DNA of 10,510 nucleotides, from the NCBI GenBank assembly GCA_003133815.1, contig PKZR01000224.1, positions 1-10,510 of the forward strand. Direction: 5' to 3'. Below, piece by piece: positions 1 through 5,329 of this stretch. The first letter of the stretch is position 1. Each line of letters opens with the position of its first letter. The stretch is from Limisphaerales bacterium (GTDB lineage Bacteria; Verrucomicrobiota; Verrucomicrobiia; Limisphaerales; UBA11358). A program made the position numbers and the translations under genes. The notes under the pieces were generated by a model. That model was given only the letters and a program-made list of their open reading frames with translations. It was not told the origin of the DNA and made no database searches.

Positions 1-162
1 GCCCCCCACGCCGCCCGCGCCAAAACCATGAAAAATTTGCCGCCAATACAGGTAATCGGAGAGGACATCGAGAGACAGGATGCTGGCGGCATCGGTGGAT
101 CTGGTCATCCTGTCTGCATATAGACGCCGCCGGGCGACGGTGTTAATGCCCTCATCGCCCAA
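1..162 (-). CDS. Possible short protein running off the left edge, unidentified
   Basis: On the minus strand a frame opens after a stop at 171-169 and stays open to the left edge. It has the feel of real protein: an Arg-rich stretch (VARRRLYADR), then an amphipathic part (DAASILSLDVLSDYLYW), then a Gly-rich run (GFGAGGVGG) that may be a linker continuing outside the window. Possible starts are TTG at 162 and ATG at 108; neither has a convincing ribosome binding site. The beginning overlaps repeat copy A (132-162), and a perfect 10-base inverted repeat (73-82/106-115) lies inside the frame. I do not recognise the family. The small size and the tiny neighbouring frames are reminiscent of phage modules, which is inference only. 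The alternative is that this stretch is a structured plus-strand RNA and the frame is chance. Confidence 0.33.
   Translation of the reverse strand, partial: MGDEGINTVARRRLYADRMTRSTDAASILSLDVLSDYLYWRQIFHGFGAGGVGG
73..115. other. Perfect 10-bp inverted repeat (hairpin)
   Basis: AGACAGGATG at 73-82 is exactly complementary to CATCCTGTCT at 106-115, with a 23-base loop. It is the first of several stem-loops that lead up to the terminator at 301-330. It could be an RNA stem on either strand, or a palindrome inside the possible minus-strand coding frame. No T-tract follows on either side, so it is not a terminator. Confidence 0.7.
132..162. repeat. Repeat module copy A (GGGCGA...TCGCCC)
   Basis: A 31-base module that recurs at 266-296 with 25 of 31 positions identical by hand alignment. 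The ends GGGCGA and TCGCCC are complementary, so each copy can fold as a 6-bp stem with a variable centre. The six differences all fall in the middle (module positions 9-18), while both arms and the trailing AA are conserved. That pattern fits conservation of a stem, but common descent is also possible. Read on the minus strand, both copies encode Leu-Gly-Asp-Glu at the start and Val-Ala-Arg further on, so a duplicated short coding start is the alternative. Confidence 0.6.
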
Positions 163-210
163 ATAAATTTAATTTGCCGCCATAATGGAGCAGACGTAGA
201 GGACAGCGCC

Positions 211-251
211 GGGACGAGGTGTGGCGGCTGGGGTCATAACCGCCTCGTCCC
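211..251. other. Perfect 9-bp inverted repeat (hairpin)
   Basis: GGGACGAGG at 211-219 pairs perfectly with CCTCGTCCC at 243-251. The loop contains a second small stem (GGT at 232-234 with ACC at 239-241). It lies midway between the two copies of the GGGCGA module. Together with the stems at 73-115, 132-160, 266-294 and the terminator it makes a regular run of hairpins. It has no T-tract and is not itself a terminator. Confidence 0.65.
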
Positions 252-265
252 ACCTTTCCCATCGC

Positions 266-296
266 GGGCGACGATGGAGGTGTCCTCATCGCCCAA
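266..296. repeat. Repeat module copy B (GGGCGA...TCGCCC)
   Basis: Second copy of the 31-base module, 134 bases downstream of copy A. It folds as GGGCGA (266-271) with TCGCCC (289-294), plus an inner stem of GAGG (277-280) with CCTC (284-287) around a 3-base loop. It ends four bases before the terminator stem begins, so on the plus strand it would sit directly next to the terminator hairpin. Confidence 0.6.
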
Positions 297-300
297 CCGG

Positions 301-330
301 GCGGCCTCCGGCAATGGAGGCCGCTTTTTT
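301..330 (+). terminator. Strong intrinsic terminator, plus strand
   Basis: GCGGCCTCC (301-309) pairs perfectly with GGAGGCCGC (316-324) around a 6-base loop, followed at once by six T residues (325-330). This is a textbook rho-independent terminator for plus-strand transcripts. On the minus strand the stem is followed by CCGGTTGGG, without a T-run, so it works in one direction only. No convincing plus-strand gene precedes it inside the window. Either a gene or promoter lies to the left, or the hairpin-rich stretch at 60-300 is itself transcribed. Confidence 0.88.
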
Positions 331-363
331 GTAGAAGGCAGTCCTGATTGTTTACAGGGTTAG

Positions 364-603
364 TTTTGGAGTTTTATTTCGGGCGATGACCAGCTTTACA
401 CCACAATCATCGAACCACTCGGACACAAGGCCAAAGAGCGTAACGAAGCCTTTCAAGTTGAATATGGCAAGGTCATCAATCGTTTCACCGCTGAATTCAT
501 CAAAGATTTTTGCCTGCCTGATGGCTCAATCCGTTGGAATCAGATTGTTGAACTCAATTCGGAGATTCCAAAACCAAAGATTAGGAAAAACAAAACCAGG
601 TAA
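364..603 (+). pseudogene. C-terminal remnant of an unidentified gene
   Basis: After an in-frame TAG at 361-363 this frame stays open for 79 codons to TAA at 601-603. It contains no ATG, GTG or TTG, so it cannot start in place. The translation looks like genuine protein: it has LYTTIIEPLGHKAKERNEAF, later KVINRFTAEFIKDFC, and ends in a very basic tail (PKPKIRKNKTR). The GC content is about 42% (hand count of 421-600), far below the neighbouring core genes. The likeliest reading is the 3' end of a larger gene whose upstream part was lost or replaced just before position 364, which is 34 bases after the terminator. I do not recognise the family; a large DNA-acting enzyme such as a restriction or modification protein is a guess only. 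A frame read from ATG at 386 is a different frame and less protein-like. Confidence 0.5.
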
Positions 604-628
604 AATACAGAGGGTTGCCTGTGTATTT
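603..628. terminator. Possible weak bidirectional terminator hairpin
   Basis: AAATACA (603-609) is complementary to TGTATTT (622-628), and the structure begins on the last base of the TAA stop of the remnant frame. The stem is AT-rich and no long T-run follows, so it would be weak. It lies 56 bases beyond the end of the minus-strand receiver-like gene and could also serve that operon. The rest of 604-683 shows no gene or other signal. Confidence 0.3.
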
Positions 629-683
629 CCATCCAATTGCCTTTCACCGTAAACCGAGCAGGCCTTTCCGATGAGCGCGGACT

Positions 684-1151
684 TCAGAGCGAGGTGAGGT
701 GCTTTTGGACTTCGCGGAAGCTGTGCAGGAAAATCTCGTTGTCGGCCACGGCCTTTTCCACGAGCTGTTTGAGCAGGATCATTTCGGCGCCGTTGATGAC
801 GGCGTGGACGCTGCATCGAAACGCCAGCATCGGGTCGAAGGTCTTGAAGGAGTTGCCGCACAATATGACGGTGGCGTGACGCCGCAGGCTGACGGGCATG
901 GATTGAAGCCGCTTGAGCGTCAGGTTTTCCTCGGGCGTGGCGGCGGCGAAAAGCTCCTCGGTGATGACCACCTCGTATCGCACCTGGCTGAAGCGCGTGA
1001 AAAATTCCGGGTGCGTGCCGGTGGTGTGTACCTTGTAGCCGAGGTCCCTCAAAACCCGTTTGGCGATCTCCACCCATTCGGGATTGGACAGCGCCAGGAG
1101 CGCGGGTTTGTCCGCAGCGGTGATGAATTGTGTTTCGAAGGCGTCGGACAT
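684..1151 (-). CDS. Degenerate receiver-like protein, third gene of the pilT operon
   Basis: A 155-residue protein. The predicted pattern matches a CheY-type receiver: strand 1 ALLALS (18-22), a helix, strand 2 KVHTTG, strand 3 YEVVIT (59-64), strand 4 ATVILCG and strand 5 SVHAVIN, then a C-terminal helix. The residues that make a receiver phosphorylatable are missing. The acidic pair after strand 1 is replaced by Ser-Asn, and the acceptor Asp at the end of strand 3 by Thr-Glu (64-66). If the fold is right, it is a pseudo-receiver, probably a protein-protein adaptor or a sensor that works without phosphorylation. Its ATG follows directly on the TAA of the second pilT, with no intervening base and no clear ribosome binding site, so translation probably depends on reinitiation. 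The receiver assignment is by eye; the gene itself is well supported by its position and codon use. Confidence 0.85.
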   Translation of the reverse strand: MSDAFETQFITAADKPALLALSNPEWVEIAKRVLRDLGYKVHTTGTHPEFFTRFSQVRYEVVITEELFAAATPEENLTLKRLQSMPVSLRRHATVILCGNSFKTFDPMLAFRCSVHAVINGAEMILLKQLVEKAVADNEIFLHSFREVQKHLTSL

Positions 1152-2354
1152 TTATTGTTTGAGTTTGAGGCCGGTCAGGGACGGGATTTCGCCTTCCACA
1201 GCGCCGCCGCTGCGCATCTTCAACGAGCCGACGTTCGAGGTGATTTCGCCGCGTTCCTTCTTGATGTTGTCAATGCCGCGCGAGACGACGCCGCGCTTGC
1301 TGCAATAGAGCAGGGCGTTTTCCTCGGTGATGATGCCTTTTTCAAACGCCTCGATGCAGGCCTGGTCAAACGTGCGCCAGCCGAAGGTATAGCTCGACTC
1401 GATGATTTCGTAAAAGGTCTTGCCCTCGCTTTCGCCGAGGCGGACGGTTTCCTCGGTGCGGAGATTGTGGCCCATGATTTCGAGCAGGGCGTAACGTCCG
1501 CCGCCCATTTTCGGCGAGAGACGCTGGCTGACGATCCAGCGCAGGGAGTCGGCGAGGCGGATGCGGATTTGCTCCTGGTCGTCGGCCTCGAACATGCCGA
1601 GGATGCGGTTGATGGTTTCGCCGGCGTTGACGGTGTGCAGCGTGCTCAAGACAAGGTGGCCGGTCTCCGCCGCGCTCAACGCGATCTTCACCGTCTCCTG
1701 GTCGCGCATTTCGCCGACGAGAATCACCTTGGGCGCCTGGCGCAGCGCGGCGCGCAGGCCGTTGGCGAAGGAGTTGAAATCGATGCCCTGCTCGCGCTGG
1801 TTGAACGTGGCCTTCTTGTGCGGATGCACAAATTCAACCGGGTCTTCCAGCGTGACGATGTGGCAGGCCTTGGCCTCGTTGATTTCGTTCAGGACCGCCG
1901 CGAGCGTCGTGGATTTGCCGGAGCCGGTCGCGCCGGTGACGAGGATCAATCCGGTTTTTTCCTTCGGCAGCAGCTTGAAGATTTCCGGCAGGCCGAGTTG
2001 TTCCAGCGTGGGAATCTTCGTGGTCAACTGGCGCAGGACGGCGGAATAATTTCCGCGCTGCGAGAAAATGTTGACGCGGAAACGCGCCCTGTCCATGAGG
2101 GCGTAGGCGGAATCGCACGAGCCGTTTTTCAGCAGGTGCTCGACGAGCTGGAGGTTGTCGCCGATGAGATTGAGCGCGATGGCCTCCATCTGGTATGGCG
2201 TGAGCTTTTCCAGGGGGGGATTCATGGCGACCGGCTTGAGTTCGCCGAATGATTCGACCTGCAACGGCCGGTCCACGGTGAAGAGGAGATCGGAGACCTC
2301 CTTCTGCGAGTCCAGCATCGTGGTCAAAATCTGGTCCAATTCCGGGCGTCGCAT
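1152..2354 (-). CDS. Second PilT-like retraction ATPase (PilT/PilU type)
   Basis: A 400-residue secretion ATPase of the PilT family, expected to be a cytoplasmic hexamer at the base of a type IV pilus that powers pilus retraction. The N-terminal PAS-like half ends with FRVNIFSQRG (92-101). The motor domain has Walker A GATGSGKS (141-148), the Asp box TLEDPVEF (168-175), Walker B VILVGEMRD (210-218) and the His box TGHLVLSTLHT (231-241). It differs from classical PilT near the C-terminus: the AIRNLIRE-type motif is replaced by VRLGESEGKTFYEIIE (304-319), and the GMQTMD-like segment reads GWRTFD (325-330). A tail of about 40 residues follows. This suggests a PilU-like accessory motor. It follows pilT by 3 bases, and its ribosome binding site GAGGAG (2366-2361) lies within the last codons of pilT, so the two are translationally coupled. 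Confidence 0.95.
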   Translation of the reverse strand: MRRPELDQILTTMLDSQKEVSDLLFTVDRPLQVESFGELKPVAMNPPLEKLTPYQMEAIALNLIGDNLQLVEHLLKNGSCDSAYALMDRARFRVNIFSQRGNYSAVLRQLTTKIPTLEQLGLPEIFKLLPKEKTGLILVTGATGSGKSTTLAAVLNEINEAKACHIVTLEDPVEFVHPHKKATFNQREQGIDFNSFANGLRAALRQAPKVILVGEMRDQETVKIALSAAETGHLVLSTLHTVNAGETINRILGMFEADDQEQIRIRLADSLRWIVSQRLSPKMGGGRYALLEIMGHNLRTEETVRLGESEGKTFYEIIESSYTFGWRTFDQACIEAFEKGIITEENALLYCSKRGVVSRGIDNIKKERGEITSNVGSLKMRSGGAVEGEIPSLTGLKLKQ

Positions 2355-2357
2355 AAA

Positions 2358-3449
2358 TCACTCCTCGTCTTCGGGCGGATGCGAGAGGAACGCACGGAAT
2401 TTTTTCTTGTCGAGCGACTTGTCGTAGGCGTCCTCGGGCGCGATGCGCTTCATCCGCAAATGTTCCATGATGTGGTCGTCGAGCGGCTGGTTGCCCGCCT
2501 TCTTGCCGACCTGGATCATGCCGGGAATCTGGTGCGTCTTGTTTTCGCGCACGAGGTTGGCGACGGCGGTGTTGAAGACGAGGATTTCAAACGCGGCGAC
2601 GCGGCCTTTCTTGTCGATGCGCTTGAACAGCGTCTGCGCGACGATGCCCTTGAGTGATTCGGACAAGGTCTGGCGGATTTTGTTCTGCTGGTCGGCGGGG
2701 AAAACGTCGATGATGCGGTCCACCGTCTTGGCGGCGCTTTGCGTATGCAGCGTTCCGAACACCAAATGGCCTGTGCTCGCGGCTGTCAGCGCCAGCTCGA
2801 TGGTTTCCAGGTCGCGCATTTCACCGATCATGATGATGTCCGGGTCTTCGCGCAGCGACCCGCGCAGCGCGGCGGCAAACGATTTGGTGTGGACGCCGAC
2901 CTCGCGGTGGTTCACGAGGCAGCTTTTGCTTTCGTGGACAAACTCAATCGGGTCTTCAATCGTGATGAGGTGGTCTTTGCGGTTTTTGTTCGCGTAATCC
3001 ATCATCGCGGCAAGCGTCGTGGATTTGCCGGAACCCGTGGGGCCTGTGACGACGACGAGGCCGCGGTGCAGCATGGCGAATTTTTTCAGCACGGGCGGCA
3101 GCGGCGCGTCGAACTTTTCAAAATCCTCGAACGAGAGCACGCGGCTGGGAATCTGGCGGAACACGGCGGCCACGCCGTTTTTCTGGTTGAAGAAATTCAC
3201 GCGGAAGCGCGAGATGTTCGGGATTTCGTAGCCGAAGTCCACGTCGCCGGTTTCCTCGAACTGTTTTATTTTGTATTCGGGGGAAATTTCGTAAAGCATC
3301 GTCTTGAGCGTGTCACTCTCAAGCGGGGGGAAATCCACCCGTTGCATTTCGCCGTTGATGCGCAGAATGGGGGGGTTGCCGGAGGACATATGCAGGTCAG
3401 ACGCCTTTTGCTCAAACATCAGGTTGAAAAACGCATCTATTTTTGCCAT
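2358..3449 (-). CDS. pilT: Type IV pilus twitching motility ATPase PilT
   Basis: A 363-residue canonical PilT, the ATPase that drives type IV pilus retraction and twitching. It shows KASDLHMSSGNPPILRINGE (15-34), FRVNFFNQK (82-90), Walker A GPTGSGKS (136-143), the Asp box TIEDPIEF (163-170), Walker B DIIMIGEMRD (204-213), the His box TGHLVFGTLHT (226-236), and AVANLVRENK (295-304), which corresponds to the AIRNLIRE retraction motif. The open frame continues about 980 bases further upstream, but that part is only the antisense of the methyltransferase gene. The ATG at 3449 is chosen because the conserved N-terminus begins there and GAGG (3457-3454) precedes it by four bases. It is the first gene of a three-gene operon. 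No pilB, pilC or pilin gene is in the window. Confidence 0.97.
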   Translation of the reverse strand: MAKIDAFFNLMFEQKASDLHMSSGNPPILRINGEMQRVDFPPLESDTLKTMLYEISPEYKIKQFEETGDVDFGYEIPNISRFRVNFFNQKNGVAAVFRQIPSRVLSFEDFEKFDAPLPPVLKKFAMLHRGLVVVTGPTGSGKSTTLAAMMDYANKNRKDHLITIEDPIEFVHESKSCLVNHREVGVHTKSFAAALRGSLREDPDIIMIGEMRDLETIELALTAASTGHLVFGTLHTQSAAKTVDRIIDVFPADQQNKIRQTLSESLKGIVAQTLFKRIDKKGRVAAFEILVFNTAVANLVRENKTHQIPGMIQVGKKAGNQPLDDHIMEHLRMKRIAPEDAYDKSLDKKKFRAFLSHPPEDEE

Positions 3450-3469
3450 AAATCCTCGTTCGTCCGCGA

Positions 3470-3497
3470 ATCTTAACCAAACCCGAGACAAACGCAA
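3470..3497 (-). promoter_or_regulatory. Candidate promoter for the pilT operon
   Basis: Only 51 bases separate the divergent starts of pilT and the methyltransferase gene, so promoters for both must be compact or overlap the coding ends. On the minus strand TTGCGT (3497-3492) and TAAGAT (3475-3470) are 16 bases apart and loosely resemble -35 and -10 elements. The match is weak (3 of 6 and 4 of 6), so this is a suggestion only. Confidence 0.22.
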
Positions 3498-3500
3498 GCC

Positions 3501-4589
3501 ATGAAAACGCCCGCCGACGTGATCCGCAGCGAAATTGAGCAACGCGGTGTCATGCCATTTGCACGGTTCATGGAGCTCGCGCTTTATGCGCCGGATTGCG
3601 GATATTACGAGGCGAAAAAGGAGAATGTCGGTCGGCGCGGCGATTTTTACACGAGCGTCAGCGTCGGGAACCTGTTCGGCGAACTGCTGGCGTTTCAATT
3701 CGTGGAATGGCTCGAAGAATTGCGGGGTGCGGAGAACGGGTTGCGGATCATCGAGGCCGGTGCGCATGACGGGAAGCTGGCGGCGGACATTCTGGCATGG
3801 ATTCAATTGAACCGTCCGAAGATTTACGAACAGCTTGAATACATCATCGTCGAACCTTCGGTGCGGCGGCAGGAATGGCAGCGCGAACTGCTGAAAAATT
3901 TTACGCCGCGGGTCCGCTGGCTTTCCCGTTTCAACGAACCGGCAATACAAAGGTTCAACGGAATTGTTTTCTCCAATGAACTGCTGGACGCCTTTCCCAT
4001 CCACAGATTTGGATGGGACGCGGCAGGCAAAAAGTGGTTTGAGTGGGGTGTCGCGCCTGACGGTGAAAAATTCAGATGGGCGCGGCTGCCGAATCCGGTT
4101 CAAGATTCGCAATTCACGTTTCGTCCGCCACCGGAACTGCTTGCCGTTTTGCCGGACGGTTACACGGTTGAAATTTCGCCCGCCGCAGAGAACTGGTGGC
4201 GCGAAGCCGCGGGTGTTTTGGAAAATGGAAAGCTGTTGACGATGGATTACGGCATCGCCACGGACGAAATGTTTTCTCCAGCACGCCCGCGCGGGACATT
4301 GCGCGCCTATTTCCGCCATCATGCCAGCGACGACGTTCTGGCTAATGCCGGCGAGCAGGATTTGACCGCGCACGTCAACTTTCCCGCCATCCGCAAAGCG
4401 GGCGAGGACGCCGGGCTGATCACCGAACACTTTTATCCGCAGTCAAAATTTCTCACGGAAATCCTCGCGCGCGCTGCAAAAAGCAACTCCTTCGGCAGAT
4501 GGGACAGTTCCGACACGCGGCAATTCCAAACGCTGACCCACCCGGAACATCTGGGCCGGGCCTTCCGCGTTTTGGTTCAATCGCGCTGA
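3501..4589 (+). CDS. SAM-dependent methyltransferase, MidA/NDUFAF7 family
   Basis: A 362-residue protein of the COG1565 family. Mitochondrial members (NDUFAF7/MidA) methylate an arginine of a complex I subunit during assembly; the bacterial substrate is not established. Family landmarks are clear: YAPDCGYY (29-36) and GRRGDFYTS (44-52) near the N-terminus, the SAM-binding loop IIEAGAHDGKLAADIL (83-98), SNELLDAFPIHRF (158-170), MDYG (248-251), and a run from GTLRAYFRHH (265-274) to GEQDLTAHVNF (284-294). Length is normal for the family. The start at ATG 3501 fits the conserved beginning, though no ribosome binding site is evident. It is the only plus-strand gene between two minus-strand blocks. 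Its last 13 bases overlap the end of rsmE on the other strand. Confidence 0.93.
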   Translation: MKTPADVIRSEIEQRGVMPFARFMELALYAPDCGYYEAKKENVGRRGDFYTSVSVGNLFGELLAFQFVEWLEELRGAENGLRIIEAGAHDGKLAADILAWIQLNRPKIYEQLEYIIVEPSVRRQEWQRELLKNFTPRVRWLSRFNEPAIQRFNGIVFSNELLDAFPIHRFGWDAAGKKWFEWGVAPDGEKFRWARLPNPVQDSQFTFRPPPELLAVLPDGYTVEISPAAENWWREAAGVLENGKLLTMDYGIATDEMFSPARPRGTLRAYFRHHASDDVLANAGEQDLTAHVNFPAIRKAGEDAGLITEHFYPQSKFLTEILARAAKSNSFGRWDSSDTRQFQTLTHPEHLGRAFRVLVQSR

Positions 4590-5326
4590 AGCTCGTAATT
4601 CAAAACCGACAGGCAATAAGCCGCCGCCGTCTCGACACGCAGAACAAGTTTGCCCAGAGAAATGGGAATCGCTCCGGAATCTTGAATCAGCTTCAACTCC
4701 TCCGGGGTGAAATCGCCCTCCGGCCCGATCCAGACGCCGACGCTTTGTGGCGGAGCCTTTTTCTGCATTTCAATTTCCCGGAAAATTTCACGCGGATGCC
4801 GGCGCTCCTGTTGCAGCGACCCGACGAGCAACAAATCGAATTTCTCCTTTCGCGCCAGAAACTGCCCGATCGTCACCGGTGCGTTAATTTCCGGCAGCCA
4901 CGCCGCGCCGCATTGCTTGATGGCTTCGACGGCGGTCTGCCGCCATTTCTCGCGCTTGTGTTCGCCGCTTTCGCCGTCCAGCTGCATTACGACGCGTTCC
5001 GACAAAATGGGCGCGACGCGATGCACGCCCAGCTCGACGGATTTTTGGATGATGCTCTCGATGATTTTGCCCTTGGGCAGCGCCTGCAACAAAGTGATTT
5101 GACAGAGTGGCGCGGGGACGAAGTTTTTCAGCGACACGGAAAGGGTTACGGCGTCGCGCGAGCAGTTTTCAACCGTGCAGAGAAATTCATTTCCCACCCC
5201 GTCCAGAACCGCGACGAGTTCTCCGTATTTCATGCGAAGGGCTTTCAGCGCGTGATGTGCCTCGCGCCCGTCCAGCCGGAGCGTTTCTCCGGCGCAGTTT
5301 TTGGGCGGCAGATAAAACCGGTGCAT
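4577..5326 (-). CDS. rsmE: 16S rRNA (uracil-1498-N3)-methyltransferase RsmE
   Basis: A 249-residue SPOUT-class methyltransferase that places a methyl group on N3 of U1498 in 16S rRNA, in the decoding region of the 30S subunit. The N-terminal PUA-like part contains HHALKALRMKYGE (24-36). The SPOUT part shows QALPKGKIIESIIQKSVELG (81-100), WRQTAVEAIKQCG (128-140), the SAM-binding GPEGDFT (201-207) and the knot segment LGKLVLRVETAA (224-235). Length is typical. It starts 3 bases after the dnaJ stop, so it is almost certainly co-transcribed with dnaJ; linkage of dnaJ and rsmE is also known in other bacteria. Its 3' end overlaps the convergent methyltransferase gene by 13 bases, which leaves no room for a separate terminator between the two. 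Confidence 0.96.
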   Translation of the reverse strand: MHRFYLPPKNCAGETLRLDGREAHHALKALRMKYGELVAVLDGVGNEFLCTVENCSRDAVTLSVSLKNFVPAPLCQITLLQALPKGKIIESIIQKSVELGVHRVAPILSERVVMQLDGESGEHKREKWRQTAVEAIKQCGAAWLPEINAPVTIGQFLARKEKFDLLLVGSLQQERRHPREIFREIEMQKKAPPQSVGVWIGPEGDFTPEELKLIQDSGAIPISLGKLVLRVETAAAYCLSVLNYELQRD

Positions 5327-5329
5327 GGC

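Noticed and set aside
28..123. 31-codon plus-strand frame from ATG 28 (frame open from position 1)
   Set aside because: It might be a gene end entering from the left, but it is short and the opposite strand reads more like protein. Not enough support.
132..296. CRISPR array or integron attC sites
   Set aside because: Only two related units 134 bases apart, not identical and without regular spacers. The paired integron core sites (RYYYAAC with GTTRRRY) are not present in matching positions.
60..330. IscB/HEARO-type guide RNA
   Set aside because: Considered because of the dense hairpins and the HNH gene in the window. However, the HNH protein is far away and has no RuvC part, no IscB frame follows, and the stretch ends in a terminator.
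274..363. 29-codon plus-strand frame from ATG 274
   Set aside because: It runs straight through the terminator hairpin and its T-run, so it is not a credible gene.
386..652. 88-codon plus-strand frame starting at ATG 386
   Set aside because: It overlaps the remnant frame 364-603, whose translation is far more protein-like; this one is Ser/Asn/Arg-rich without structure.
699..2252. 517-codon plus-strand open frame opposite the second pilT and the receiver-like gene
   Set aside because: It is the antisense of well-identified genes. High GC at third positions removes stop codons from the opposite strand, and its Asp/Val/Leu/Ala-rich translation resembles no family.
3450..4430. Upstream extension of the pilT frame adding about 327 residues
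   Set aside because: It lies opposite the methyltransferase gene, has no PilT-like content, and the conserved PilT N-terminus and ribosome binding site are at 3449.
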